Assembly: GCA_027306785.1 (NCBI GenBank)
Contig: DAHUZB010000009.1
Span: 1-64,000 of the forward strand
Length of the DNA stretch: 64,000 bases
Direction: 5' to 3'
DNA from: Vulcanimicrobiota bacterium
Lineage (GTDB): Bacteria; Vulcanimicrobiota; Vulcanimicrobiia; Vulcanimicrobiales; Vulcanimicrobiaceae
Shown: positions 18,567 through 27,026 of the stretch, piece by piece
Layout of the letters: every line of letters starts with the position of its first letter
Position numbering within the stretch: position 1 is the stretch's first letter
Program-made: the position numbers and the translations under genes
Notes under the pieces: generated by a model
Database searches by the model: none
The model's input: only the letters and a program-made list of their open reading frames with translations
What the model was told of the DNA's origin: nothing

Positions 18567-19403
18567 ATGACGACCAAGGACGCGATCCACTTCGGCCCGC
18601 GCCTCGTGGGAACACCCACGGGTAAGCTGCGTGCCGCCGTACTGGTGAAGCCCACCGCGAGCATCGAGAAGGCCGCACCGCTGCCGGGCGAACCCGGCGC
18701 CGTCTTTGCGCGCACGCTCGAACAGCACGAGATCCTGCGCAAGACGCTTGCCTACTTCGGCGTCGAGACGATCGTGCTCGACGCGCAGGGTGAGGATCCG
18801 TACGAAGCGTCGATCGCCGATGCGGCCGTCGCATTCGAAGACGGGGCGACGATCATGCGCCCGAGCGCGATGTCGCGCCGTGCCGAGGCGGATCGCGTGC
18901 AGAGCGAGTTCGGGCGGCTCGACGTTCCGCTCGCCGGTCACATCGCGGCGCCCGGCCTGCTCGACGGCGGTGACGTGCTGCTGATCGGCGGTACCGCGTT
19001 CGTCGGTGTCGGCGCGCGCGGCAACGCGATCGGTCGCGCCGGATTCGCGGCGGTCGCGCAGGCGCACGGCTATCGCGTCGTCGAGGTGACGCTCGCGTCG
19101 GATGCGCCGTCGCTGCGCGCGGTGGCGAGCGCGGTCTCGAAGGACACGCTCGTGCTCGCGCACGACAAACTCGATCACGCGGCGTTCGCGGGCTTCAAGA
19201 CGATCGTGCTGGAACGCGGTGAAGATATGGCCGCGGGCGTGCTCTGCCTCGGCGAGCACCACGTGATCGCCGACGTACGCTACCGCACCTCGCTCGGCGT
19301 TATGCGTAAAGCGGGACTGGTGGTGGAGGGCATCGACCTCTACGATTTCGAGAAGATCGGACTCACGCCGTCGATGCTGGCGCTCGCGCTCAAGCGCGAC
19401 TAA
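18567..19403 (+). CDS. Dimethylargininase/amidinotransferase-like protein lacking catalytic residues
   Basis: The 278-aa protein has the five-fold pseudosymmetric DDAH architecture: RPSAMSRRAEADRV, LLDGGDVLLIGGTAFVGVGARGN and the C-terminal VDLYDFEKIGLTPSM strand are all alignable to DDAH. The catalytic Cys of the terminal GGVSCMSL-like motif is Pro here (codon CCG), the catalytic His of the LHLKT-like motif is Ser (PSLRAV), and the FVED substrate motif is SIAD. It therefore probably does not hydrolyse methylarginine or citrullinate. It lies 9 bp after the pseudo-phosphoesterase and abuts the next start, so it is likely co-transcribed. It may be a ligand-binding relative. Confidence 0.78.
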   Translation: MTTKDAIHFGPRLVGTPTGKLRAAVLVKPTASIEKAAPLPGEPGAVFARTLEQHEILRKTLAYFGVETIVLDAQGEDPYEASIADAAVAFEDGATIMRPSAMSRRAEADRVQSEFGRLDVPLAGHIAAPGLLDGGDVLLIGGTAFVGVGARGNAIGRAGFAAVAQAHGYRVVEVTLASDAPSLRAVASAVSKDTLVLAHDKLDHAAFAGFKTIVLERGEDMAAGVLCLGEHHVIADVRYRTSLGVMRKAGLVVEGIDLYDFEKIGLTPSMLALALKRD

Positions 19404-20132
19404 GTGCGGATCGCGGTCCTTTCGGACGTCCATGGGAATCTCACGGGACTCGATGCGTGTCTCGCCGATCTGCACGCGCAGGGCGGCGCCGACGTGATCG
19501 TGGCGGCGGGCGATCTCTGCGCCGACGGGCCGAAGCCGAAGAAGGTACTGCAGCGTCTCGAAGAGGTCGGCGCTCAGGCGCTACGCGGCAACACCGACCG
19601 CTATCTGAGCGATCCGTCGGATGAACTCTTCGAACCGCTCGAAGCGGCGCAGTTGGAGTGGACGCGGCGCGAACTCGGCGAGAAGTGGCTCGAGTGGCTG
19701 CGCGCGCTCCCGTTCGCGCTGCGCATCGGCGAGCCCGAAAATCAACTGCTCGTGGTGCACGCGAATCCGAGCAACGACGTGGAGCACCTGTGGCCCGACG
19801 CCGACGACGCGCTGCTCGAGCGCGTGATCGGCAACGAGCCTGCAAGCGCGATCGCGTTCGGGCACCTGCACCTGCCCTACGTGCGCGTCTGGCGGGGCAA
19901 GCTGCTCGTCGACGTCGCGTCGGCCGGACTGCCGAAAGACGGCGACGCGCGCGCCGCGTACGCGATGTTCTCCGAGCGGCCCGGCGGCTGGGAGGTCAAG
20001 CATCGCCGCGTCGAGTTCGATGTGAAGCGCGTTGCAACCCAACTGAGCGACTGCGGGATTCCCGGGAGTGACGAGTTGATCGCCACGCTGCGCCGACATC
20101 GCTACAAACGTCTCAAAGGATACGTGCCGTAA
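19404..20132 (+). CDS. Calcineurin-like metallophosphoesterase
   Basis: The 242-aa protein starts at GTG directly after the upstream stop. The metal-binding motifs run in order: SDVHGN (residues 7-12), AGDLCADG, GNTDRYL, VVHAN and FGHLHLPYV. The layout is that of YfcE/MJ0936-type phosphodiesterases, a cytoplasmic two-metal fold. The substrate is not identifiable. It appears to share a message with the DDAH-like gene upstream and the ABC transporter 5 bp downstream. Confidence 0.9.
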   Translation: MRIAVLSDVHGNLTGLDACLADLHAQGGADVIVAAGDLCADGPKPKKVLQRLEEVGAQALRGNTDRYLSDPSDELFEPLEAAQLEWTRRELGEKWLEWLRALPFALRIGEPENQLLVVHANPSNDVEHLWPDADDALLERVIGNEPASAIAFGHLHLPYVRVWRGKLLVDVASAGLPKDGDARAAYAMFSERPGGWEVKHRRVEFDVKRVATQLSDCGIPGSDELIATLRRHRYKRLKGYVP

Positions 20133-20137
20133 CCCCC

Positions 20138-20857
20138 GTGACCCCCGCAATCGAAATCGACCATCTAGTCAAACGCTACGGCGACTTCACCGCCGTGCAC
20201 GACGTCTCGCTGCGTGTCGAATCCGGCGAGTTCTTCGGCTTTCTCGGGCCGAACGGCGCCGGGAAGACGACGACGATCAATGCGATCGTCAGCCTTTCGC
20301 ACGCCGACAGCGGCCGCATCCGCGTCTTCGGCCACGATAATCGCGAGGAGTGGCGGCAAGCGCGCCGTCTGATCGGCCTCGCGCCGCAGGAGTACAACTT
20401 CGACCGCTATCTCTCGATCCGCGACGTGCTGATCTTCCAGGCGGGATATTTCGGACTGAAGGGGCCCGCGGTACGAGCGCGCGCCGACATGCTGCTCGAA
20501 CGCTTCGGCCTCGCGTCGAAGGCGAATCAGGAATACACGCGGCTCTCGGGCGGCATGAAACGACGCCTGACGCTCGCGCGCGCGCTCATCCACGAGCCGC
20601 GCCTGGTCATTCTCGACGAACCGACCGCGGGCGTCGACGTGGAGCTGCGCTTGGAACTCTGGGCGTTGTTGCGCGAACTCAACCGCGACGGGCTCACGAT
20701 CTTCCTCACCACGCACTACCTCGAAGAGGCCGAGGAGCTCTGCAAGACGATTGCGATCATCCGCGACGGTCGCATCGTCACGCAGCAGCCGACGACCGAG
20801 CTGATCGCGCGCGGCGCGAGCCTGCAAGAGGTCTTTTTGGAGCTCACCCGCGCATGA
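20138..20857 (+). CDS. ABC-2 type transporter ATP-binding protein
   Basis: The 239-aa ATPase has Walker A GPNGAGKTTT, Q-loop LAPQEYNF, signature LSGGMKRR, Walker B LVILDEPTAGVD and the switch His in LTTHYLEEAEE. The short, soluble form closely resembles YadG/NodI-type components that pair with an ABC-2 permease. The start is GTG. The stop overlaps the permease start (ATGA), so the two form one exporter; the substrate is unknown. Confidence 0.95.
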   Translation: MTPAIEIDHLVKRYGDFTAVHDVSLRVESGEFFGFLGPNGAGKTTTINAIVSLSHADSGRIRVFGHDNREEWRQARRLIGLAPQEYNFDRYLSIRDVLIFQAGYFGLKGPAVRARADMLLERFGLASKANQEYTRLSGGMKRRLTLARALIHEPRLVILDEPTAGVDVELRLELWALLRELNRDGLTIFLTTHYLEEAEELCKTIAIIRDGRIVTQQPTTELIARGASLQEVFLELTRA

Positions 20858-21633
20858 TCGCCGCCGAACGTTACAATACCGTCGCGCTCTTCACGCTCGT
20901 GCGTCGCGAGCTGATTCGCACGATGAAGGTCATCAACCAGGTGATCTGGCCGCCGATCATCTCGACGCTGCTCTACGTCTTCGTCTTCGGGCTCGCACTC
21001 GGCAACCGCATTCAGAGCGTGCAGGGCGTGAGCTACGCGCAGTTCCTGATACCCGGGCTCATCATGCTGCAGGTGATCGATTCCTCGTACGGCGAGTCGT
21101 CGAGCTCGATCTTCCAAGCGCGCTTCATGAACTTCATTCAGGAGATGCTGATCGCGCCGATGTCGGCCTTCGAGATCGTGAGCGGGTACGTGCTCGGCAG
21201 CTTGGTACGCGCGCTGCTCATCGCGGCGCTGATCACGATCATGGGCGCGCTGCTCGTGCACACGTGGCCGGTGAACTGGGCGCTCTATCTCGGCGTTCTC
21301 TGTTTGGTGTCGCTCCTGTTCTCGTCGCTCGGATTGATCTTCGGCCTGATGGCCGAGAAGTTCGATCACCTCGCCGCTCTTACGACCTTCGTGATCACGC
21401 CGCTCACCTTCGTCGGCGGCGTCTTTACCTCGGCGCAGATGCTGCCGGCGGCGCTGCGTAATCTCGAACTCTTCAATCCGATCTTCTACACGATCGACGC
21501 GTTCCGTCACAGTTACACCGGCGTCAGCTATCTGCCGCTTCCGTTCTCCGTCTCGATGATCGCGCTGCTCGCCGTCGCATCCTATGCGATCGCGCTGCGA
21601 ATGTTCGCGAGCGGCTACAAACTGCGCACCTAA
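20854..21633 (+). CDS. ABC-2 type transporter permease
   Basis: The 259-aa protein has six hydrophobic segments and the ABC-2 consensus near the C-terminus (FVGGVFTSAQMLPAALRNLELFNPIFYTIDAFR), as in YadH/NodJ. It is translated from an ATG overlapping the ATPase stop codon. Together with the ATPase it should form an exporter for drug, lipid or polysaccharide; nothing nearby fixes the cargo. Confidence 0.94.
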   Translation: MIAAERYNTVALFTLVRRELIRTMKVINQVIWPPIISTLLYVFVFGLALGNRIQSVQGVSYAQFLIPGLIMLQVIDSSYGESSSSIFQARFMNFIQEMLIAPMSAFEIVSGYVLGSLVRALLIAALITIMGALLVHTWPVNWALYLGVLCLVSLLFSSLGLIFGLMAEKFDHLAALTTFVITPLTFVGGVFTSAQMLPAALRNLELFNPIFYTIDAFRHSYTGVSYLPLPFSVSMIALLAVASYAIALRMFASGYKLRT

Positions 21634-21643
21634 GGAGACCCGC

Positions 21644-21988
21644 ATGCTCTCGATCCTCGCGCTCGCCGCGCTCGCCATCTCGCCGTGGAGCGGTCACGAT
21701 CTGCCGACCGCGACGCAGGCCGCGGCCAAGTACCGGCTGCAAGTCTCCGGCGCGCCGGGCACGACGGTCGAGCTGCAGGCCACCGGCGTGGCGAACGGCT
21801 GGATCGCGGCGTTCTGCAACGATCGCGTCTGTTCGCCGATGCGCGTCGCCGAGAAGATTCCGAAATCCGGCTCCGCGGTGCTGCAATTCGAGTTGATTCG
21901 CGAGACCGACGATGCGCCGCACGCGAGCGGCGCGGTCATTCATGCCGCGGGCGGCGGCGTCGTTATCGTGCCTCGCGCCACGCGATAA
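21644..21988 (+). CDS. Small secreted hypothetical protein
   Basis: The 114-aa protein has a short signal peptide (MLSILALAALAISPWSG) and an AAGGAGA Shine-Dalgarno sequence just before the ATG. The mature part is beta-rich with two Cys (FCNDRVC) that could form a disulfide. It is probably an Ig-like or protease-inhibitor-like domain, which is inference. It follows the ABC permease by 10 bp and overlaps the convergent methyltransferase-like gene by 26 bp. Confidence 0.65.
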   Translation: MLSILALAALAISPWSGHDLPTATQAAAKYRLQVSGAPGTTVELQATGVANGWIAAFCNDRVCSPMRVAEKIPKSGSAVLQFELIRETDDAPHASGAVIHAAGGGVVIVPRATR

Positions 21989-22511
21989 CCGTCTGCAGCA
22001 CGAATCCGCCGAACCAGCTCCAGCCGATCGCGGCGGCGGCGCGGTGCGGCGCGAACGCCGCGATCGTCGTGCCGATCACGAAGCAGGCGGTAAGCAGTTC
22101 GGAGCGGAGACCGTAAGCGAATGACGGCGTCGCGCGCGCCGCGCCCGCGATGCGCGCGGGGGTGAATCGCGGCACGAGCGCGGGTACCGCGCGCCGGTAG
22201 GCATCGTACACGGGGCCGAACCGTTCGTGCATCCCACGCGCTTCGTACGCGGAGAGCAGCGCGCCGAATGCCGCGGTGCCGATGACCGCAAACGCGAAGC
22301 CGTAGGGCGTCGCAAAAATGCCGACCGCCGCCGCGAGGAAGATGTTGCCCAAGTAGAGCGGGTTGCGCACGAAGCGAAACGGCCCGTCCACGTAGAGCGT
22401 ATCGGCGTGCGCGTCGGGGCTCCAGACGATCGCGGGGCTGAGATATGCGGAGCCCCATGCCCGTAGCACCCAGCAGATCAGCGCCGCTAGCGGTGAAAGT
22501 GCGAGCAGCAC
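21963..22511 (-). CDS. Isoprenylcysteine carboxyl methyltransferase-like membrane protein
   Basis: As bounded here (GTG start) the protein has 182 aa. The SAM-binding motif GPFRFVRNPLYLGNIF and the C-terminal YDAYRRAVPALVPRF are hallmarks of the ICMT/PEMT-like membrane methyltransferase group. The same frame stays open upstream and encodes a convincing first membrane helix (PWWYRARGIVFLAIFLTAFA) with no ATG, GTG or TTG before it. True initiation may therefore be at a rare codon such as ATC near nt 22638, 10 bases after an AGGAG. The methyl acceptor is unknown. Confidence 0.8.
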   Translation of the reverse strand: MLLALSPLAALICWVLRAWGSAYLSPAIVWSPDAHADTLYVDGPFRFVRNPLYLGNIFLAAAVGIFATPYGFAFAVIGTAAFGALLSAYEARGMHERFGPVYDAYRRAVPALVPRFTPARIAGAARATPSFAYGLRSELLTACFVIGTTIAAFAPHRAAAAIGWSWFGGFVLQTVIAWREAR

Positions 22512-22620
22512 GCGCGGCGCGCTGACGCTCGCGCCGGGCAGGCGCGAACCGAGCGCGAACGCCGTGAGGAAGATCGCGAGAAAGACGATGCCGCGCGCTC
22601 GGTACCACCAGGGCGACGAA

Positions 22621-23460
22621 TTAGAAGAACGGATTGTGCGCGCGCTCCTGGGCGACGGTGGAGGGCGGTCCGTGCCCCGGCATCAGGATCGTCTCGTCGG
22701 GCAAGGTGAAGATCTTCGAGCGGATGCTGTTGAGGATATCCGCATAGCCGCTCACGTCGCCGTAGGCGCCGCCGACGCTGCCCGCAAAGAGCGTGTCGCC
22801 GGTGAAGAGCGTCGATTTGAAGAGATACGACGACGATCCGTCGGTGTGGCCGGGCGTGTGCAACATGCGAATGCGCACGTCGTCGCCGAAGGGCAGCTCT
22901 TCGCCGTCGCGTACGCGCAACGCCGCGTTCGCAAGCTCGCCGATCGCATGCAGATCGAGTTCGTGCATCACGATCTTCGCATCCGGGAACGCCGCCGCGA
23001 CCTCGGCGGTCGCGTCGCAATGGTCGGCGTGCTTGTGCGTGATGAGGATGTACTCCAAGCCGTACGCGCCGTCGCGCAGCATGCGCACCAGACGTTCGGG
23101 TACGCCCGCCGGATCGACGAGCGCCGCGCGTTTACCGCCTTCGAGAAAGAAGACGTAGCCGTTGCTCGGATGCGGATCGTGCGGGTGATGGCGCACGTCC
23201 TCGGCATGCGGAATCTCGGGATACCATGCATCGAGCGCGCGCGCGGCGAGTCGCTGCGGATCGAGGCGCAGCACGCGCGCGATCGCGCGGGCCTGATCGG
23301 CCGACGCGGCGCCTTCGTCGCGCAGCCAGTGCGCGATCTCGTGCCCGTCGATCCCGGTGCGCGCCGCAAGCGCATCGGGCTCGACACCGCCGCCGCGCAG
23401 CGCTTTTCGCAGCACGTCGCCGAACGTGTCCTCGAGCGGAATCCGCGGCCAATCGCTCAT
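22621..23460 (-). CDS. MBL-fold hydrolase with N-terminal helix-turn-helix-like domain
   Basis: The 279-aa protein has two parts. Residues about 10-75 resemble a Cro/XRE helix-turn-helix (LAARTGIDGHEIAHWLRDEG). The rest is a metallo-beta-lactamase fold of the glyoxalase II-like/persulfide dioxygenase group: THKHADHCD (HxHxDH), HTPGHTDGSSS, GDTLF and MPGHGP. The second domain can bind two metals and hydrolyse thioesters or similar. ATG 23460 is chosen as the last start before the frame runs into the divergent trxB region. The fusion suggests a regulator that also binds or cleaves a metabolite, which is inference. Confidence 0.85.
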   Translation of the reverse strand: MSDWPRIPLEDTFGDVLRKALRGGGVEPDALAARTGIDGHEIAHWLRDEGAASADQARAIARVLRLDPQRLAARALDAWYPEIPHAEDVRHHPHDPHPSNGYVFFLEGGKRAALVDPAGVPERLVRMLRDGAYGLEYILITHKHADHCDATAEVAAAFPDAKIVMHELDLHAIGELANAALRVRDGEELPFGDDVRIRMLHTPGHTDGSSSYLFKSTLFTGDTLFAGSVGGAYGDVSGYADILNSIRSKIFTLPDETILMPGHGPPSTVAQERAHNPFF

Positions 23461-23548
23461 GCAGCGCGGGTTCGACGCGTGGCGACCCGTAACTGCCCCG
23501 GCGCTGAAACCGGGAGCGCCCGTGGTCGGGTCGAAGCTCTCGCACATC

Positions 23549-24490
23549 ATGGAACGAGTCATCATCATCGGTTCCGGCCCGGCCGGACTCACCGCCGCCA
23601 TCTACGCCGCGCGCGCCAATCTCGACCCCCTGGTCTTCGCGGGCGGCCTCTACGGCGGCCAGCTGATGCTCACGACCGAGGTCGAGAACTTCCCCGGCTT
23701 CCCCGAGGGGATCATGGGCCCCGACCTGATGATCAAGTTCCGCGAGCAGGCCGAGCGCTTCGGCGCCCGCATCGAGAACGTCGACGTGACGAGCGTCGAT
23801 TTCACGCGGCAGCCCTTCACCGTGCGCACCGGCGACGGCGAGTATCACGCGAAGACGGTGATCGTCGCCACCGGAGCGAGCGCCCGCTGGCTCGAGATTC
23901 CGGGCGAGGAGAAGCTGCGCGGACGCGGTGTCTCGACCTGCGCCACCTGCGACGGCGCGTTCTTCCGCGACCGCCACATCGTCGTGGTCGGCGGGGGCGA
24001 CTCCGCGATGGAAGAGGCGCTCTTCCTCACGCGCTTCGGTAGCAAGGTGACGGTGATTCATCGCCGCGATCACCTACGCGCGAGCAAGATCATGGCCGAG
24101 CGCGCGACGGCGCACGAGAAGATCTCGTTCATCTGGAACACCGTCGTCGACGAAGTGCTCGGCGATCCGGTGATGACGGGCCTGAAACTGCGCAACATCG
24201 AGACCGGCGAGACGAGCGAGTTCGCCGCCGACGCACTCTTCATCGCAATCGGCCATACCCCGAACACCGGCGTCTTTCAAGGCCAGCTCGATCTCGACGA
24301 GGCCGGATACATCGTCTCGCCCGACGGCACTGCGACGAGCGTCGAGGGCGTCTTCGTGGCGGGCGACGTGAGCGATTTGCGCTACAAGCAGGCGATCACG
24401 GCGGCGGGTGCCGGCTGTAAAGCCGCGATGGATGCCGAGAAGCATCTCGAAGCGCTCGAATTCCGCATGCACGAGACGGCGACCGCGTAG
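23549..24490 (+). CDS. trxB: Thioredoxin reductase
   Basis: The 313-aa flavoprotein has an FAD-binding GSGPAG near the N-terminus, redox-active Cys131-Ala-Thr-Cys134, an NADPH site VVVGGGDSAMEEALF and the C-terminal FAD motif GVFVAGDV. It uses NADPH to reduce thioredoxin in the cytoplasm. ATG 23549 begins exactly at the first strand of the Rossmann fold; the longer upstream frame is not family-like. It is divergent from the MBL gene, with 88 bp between them for promoters. Confidence 0.96.
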   Translation: MERVIIIGSGPAGLTAAIYAARANLDPLVFAGGLYGGQLMLTTEVENFPGFPEGIMGPDLMIKFREQAERFGARIENVDVTSVDFTRQPFTVRTGDGEYHAKTVIVATGASARWLEIPGEEKLRGRGVSTCATCDGAFFRDRHIVVVGGGDSAMEEALFLTRFGSKVTVIHRRDHLRASKIMAERATAHEKISFIWNTVVDEVLGDPVMTGLKLRNIETGETSEFAADALFIAIGHTPNTGVFQGQLDLDEAGYIVSPDGTATSVEGVFVAGDVSDLRYKQAITAAGAGCKAAMDAEKHLEALEFRMHETATA

Positions 24491-24504
24491 GTCGCCGTGC
24501 GCGG

Positions 24505-24837
24505 TTAATACAGCCGCGTTCCGTTCGGAACGGCGAATTGCGGCCGTACGAGCACGACGGCGCCCTCGGCATCGTTCATGCCGAGCACCAGCACCTCGCT
24601 CGTGAAGCCGGCGATGCGTTTGGGCGGAAAATTCACGACCGCGCAGATCTGCGTGCCGACGAGCTCTTCGATCGAATACCGCACCGTGATCTGTGCCGAC
24701 GATCCGCGTACACCGAGGTCGGGACCGAAGTCGATGCGTAGCCGATAGGCGGGTTTACGCGCGCCTTCGAGCGGCTGCGCATCGAGGATCGTCCCGGCGC
24801 GAATGTCGACGGCGAGAAAGGCGTCGAACTCGATCAT
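24505..24837 (-). CDS. csaA: CsaA-like tRNA-binding-domain protein
   Basis: The 110-aa single-domain OB-fold protein matches the EMAP/ARC1 tRNA-binding family of CsaA: FDAFLAVDIRAGTILDAQPL, the KPAYRLRIDFG strand and the conserved VVNFPPKRIAGFTSEVLVLG. CsaA is a dimeric chaperone-like tRNA-binding protein of the cytoplasm. It is convergent with trxB at 14 bp and separated by 9 bp from the upstream epimerase gene, in the same direction. Confidence 0.93.
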   Translation of the reverse strand: MIEFDAFLAVDIRAGTILDAQPLEGARKPAYRLRIDFGPDLGVRGSSAQITVRYSIEELVGTQICAVVNFPPKRIAGFTSEVLVLGMNDAEGAVVLVRPQFAVPNGTRLY

Positions 24838-24846
24838 GCTGCGGCG

Positions 24847-25692
24847 TCAGCGCGCGAGCAGATCGCGCAGCGCTTCGGGAAGCGACTCGAAGCGGAACCG
24901 GAAGCCGAGCTCCTGCGTGCGCTTCGGCAGCACGCGCTGACCGTAGACCAGGATGTCGGCGCCTTCACCGAAGAGCAGGCGCAGCGCGAAGACCGGCACC
25001 GGGAAGATCGTGGGGCGATGGAGTGTCGCGCCGAGCGTGCGGGTGAACTCCGCGTTGGTCACAGGGTTCGGCGCGGTCGCGTTGAGCACGCCGTCGGCGC
25101 CGTCGATCGCAGCCAGATAGACGCGCACGAGATCGTCGAGGTGAATCCAGGACATCCACTGGCGGCCGCTGCCGATGACGCCGCCCGCGCCCAGGCGGAA
25201 CGGGGGCAGCATCTGCTGCAGTGCGCCGCCGTCGGTGCCGAGCACGATCCCGGTGCGTACGAGCGCCACCCGCATGCCGAGCGTGCGCGCGCGTTCGGCG
25301 GCACCCTCCCAGCGCACGCAGAGCTGTCCGAGGAAATCCTCGCCGGGTGCGCTCGATTCGTCGAACGTGGCGCTCTCCGATGTGCCGTAGTAGCCGACGG
25401 CCGAGGCCGAGACGTACGCGCGCGGACGGCGGTCCATGCGGCCGAGCGCATCGAGCAGCGCGTTCGTCGCATCGACGCGGCTCGTCGCCAGGCGCTCTTT
25501 GACCGCGGGTGTCCAACGCTGCGCGATCGGCTCGCCCGCGAGATTGACGACGACGTCGCACGCGGCGACGGCGCTTGCCGCGGCCTGCGGATCGCGTGCC
25601 GATGCGGCCACCACCTCGTCGCCGCGCGCGTGCAGCGCCGCGCTCAGGTGGCGTCCGATGAATCCCGACGCGCCGATGATTCCGACTCGCAT
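24847..25692 (-). CDS. TIGR01777-type NAD(P)-dependent epimerase
   Basis: The 281-aa protein has the extended-SDR nucleotide loop GASGFIGRHL at the N-terminus, the YVSASAVGYYG active-site segment with Tyr, and the C-terminal LLFGEGADILVYGQRVLPKRTQELGF block characteristic of the TIGR01777/SDR39U1 (YfcH) family. The family is widespread and its reaction is not settled. It belongs to the reverse-strand run with csaA and the peptidases. Confidence 0.92.
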   Translation of the reverse strand: MRVGIIGASGFIGRHLSAALHARGDEVVAASARDPQAAASAVAACDVVVNLAGEPIAQRWTPAVKERLATSRVDATNALLDALGRMDRRPRAYVSASAVGYYGTSESATFDESSAPGEDFLGQLCVRWEGAAERARTLGMRVALVRTGIVLGTDGGALQQMLPPFRLGAGGVIGSGRQWMSWIHLDDLVRVYLAAIDGADGVLNATAPNPVTNAEFTRTLGATLHRPTIFPVPVFALRLLFGEGADILVYGQRVLPKRTQELGFRFRFESLPEALRDLLAR

Positions 25693-25706
25693 GCTCCGTC
25701 CTCTCG

Positions 25707-27026
25707 CTAACGGACGGCGGTTACGGCCTCGCTGCCGACGATCGCTTCGATCTCGTCGATGCGCTTGGGCGCCGCCGCGGTGAGATTCTCATGGCCGTCA
25801 TTCGTGACCAGAAGATCGTCCTCGATGCGTACGCCGATGCCTTTGAACCGCTCGTCACAAGGTAGATCTCGGTGCACGTAGATCCCCGGCTCGACCGTCG
25901 TGACCATGCCCGGCGCAAGCGCGATCGGGCGGTCCTGCGCATCCCGCGTGCGACCCACGTCGTGCACGTCGAGTCCGAGCCAATGGCCCGTGCCGTGCAT
26001 GTAGTAGTCGCGATAGCGTTCGCGCTCGACGTTCTCGTCTACGCCGCCCTGCAGCAAGCCGAGATCGATCAAGCCTTCGGTGATCGTGCGCACCGCTGCC
26101 TCGTGAAACGCGCGCTGCGGGCGCCCGGGTTGCACCTGGGCGATCGCGGCTTCCTGCGCCGCGAGTACGATCTCGTAGATCGCCCGCTGCTCGGGCGAGA
26201 AACGCCCGTTGACCGGCCACGTGCGGGTGACGTCGGCGGCGTAGTAGTCCACCTCGCAGGCCGCGTCGACGAGCAACAGGGTGCCGTCGAGCAGAACGTC
26301 GCGGTTCTCGCGATAGTGCAGGATCGTCGCGTTATCCGCACCGGCCACGATCGACTGGTAGGCCATGTGCTGGGCGCCCGCGCGCCGCGTCTCGAACTCG
26401 ATGCGAGCCGCGATCTCGTATTCGTGGGCGCCGGGTCGCGTGGCGCGCATCGCGAGGGTATGCGCCTGCGCGGTCAGGGCGCCCGCGCGCCGCATCGCGG
26501 CGATCTCGTGTGCGTCTTTGACGAGGCGCATCGCATGCAGCGCATCGGCGGGATCGGTCACACTGTGCGGCGCGCGACCCGCGCGGCGTGTCTTCGCATG
26601 TGCGGCGCGCATCGCTCCGCGCACGCGCGCCTCGAACGCCGGGTGCGTCTCGGGATCGAAGTAGAGCGTCTGCGCGCCGACGAGCAACTCGGGGAGCTTC
26701 GCATCGAGATCGCCGATCGCAAGGGCGAGCTCGACGCCGAGCACGTCACGCGCCGCCTCGACGCCGAGGCGCCGGCCGTTCCAGATTTCCATCGTACGAT
26801 CGCGTTCGCGCAGAAAGAGCACGCACGTGTGTTCCGGGTGTTCGGGCGCGAGTACCAGCACCGCGTCGGGCTCATCGAATCCGGTGAGATACCAAAAGTC
26901 GGAGTTCTGACGAAACGGATACTCGCTGTCGTTGCTGCGAATGATCTCGCGCGCGCTCGGGATCACGGCCACGCCGCCGCCGAAAGCGGCGAGTGCGCGC
27001 GCGCGGCGCTCCGCGTAGACGCTCAT
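25707..27026 (-). CDS. pepP: Xaa-Pro aminopeptidase (M24B)
   Basis: The 439-aa protein has the AMP-N domain (about residues 1-130) followed by the pita-bread fold. Metal ligands are recognisable: the two Asp in LLVDAACEVDYYAADVTRTW, His in MHGTGHWLGLDVHDVG, Glu in TTVEPGIYV and Glu in GVRIEDDLLVT. It removes N-terminal residues before proline, using Mn2+. Its ATG overlaps the stop of the M28 peptidase gene (ATGA), so two exopeptidases are translated together. Confidence 0.95.
   Translation of the reverse strand: MSVYAERRARALAAFGGGVAVIPSAREIIRSNDSEYPFRQNSDFWYLTGFDEPDAVLVLAPEHPEHTCVLFLRERDRTMEIWNGRRLGVEAARDVLGVELALAIGDLDAKLPELLVGAQTLYFDPETHPAFEARVRGAMRAAHAKTRRAGRAPHSVTDPADALHAMRLVKDAHEIAAMRRAGALTAQAHTLAMRATRPGAHEYEIAARIEFETRRAGAQHMAYQSIVAGADNATILHYRENRDVLLDGTLLLVDAACEVDYYAADVTRTWPVNGRFSPEQRAIYEIVLAAQEAAIAQVQPGRPQRAFHEAAVRTITEGLIDLGLLQGGVDENVERERYRDYYMHGTGHWLGLDVHDVGRTRDAQDRPIALAPGMVTTVEPGIYVHRDLPCDERFKGIGVRIEDDLLVTNDGHENLTAAAPKRIDEIEAIVGSEAVTAVR

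Noticed and set aside
19370-19403. A possible Sec codon replacing the missing Cys in the dimethylargininase-like protein
   Set aside because: The position is a plain Pro codon (CCG), and no in-frame TGA exists there.
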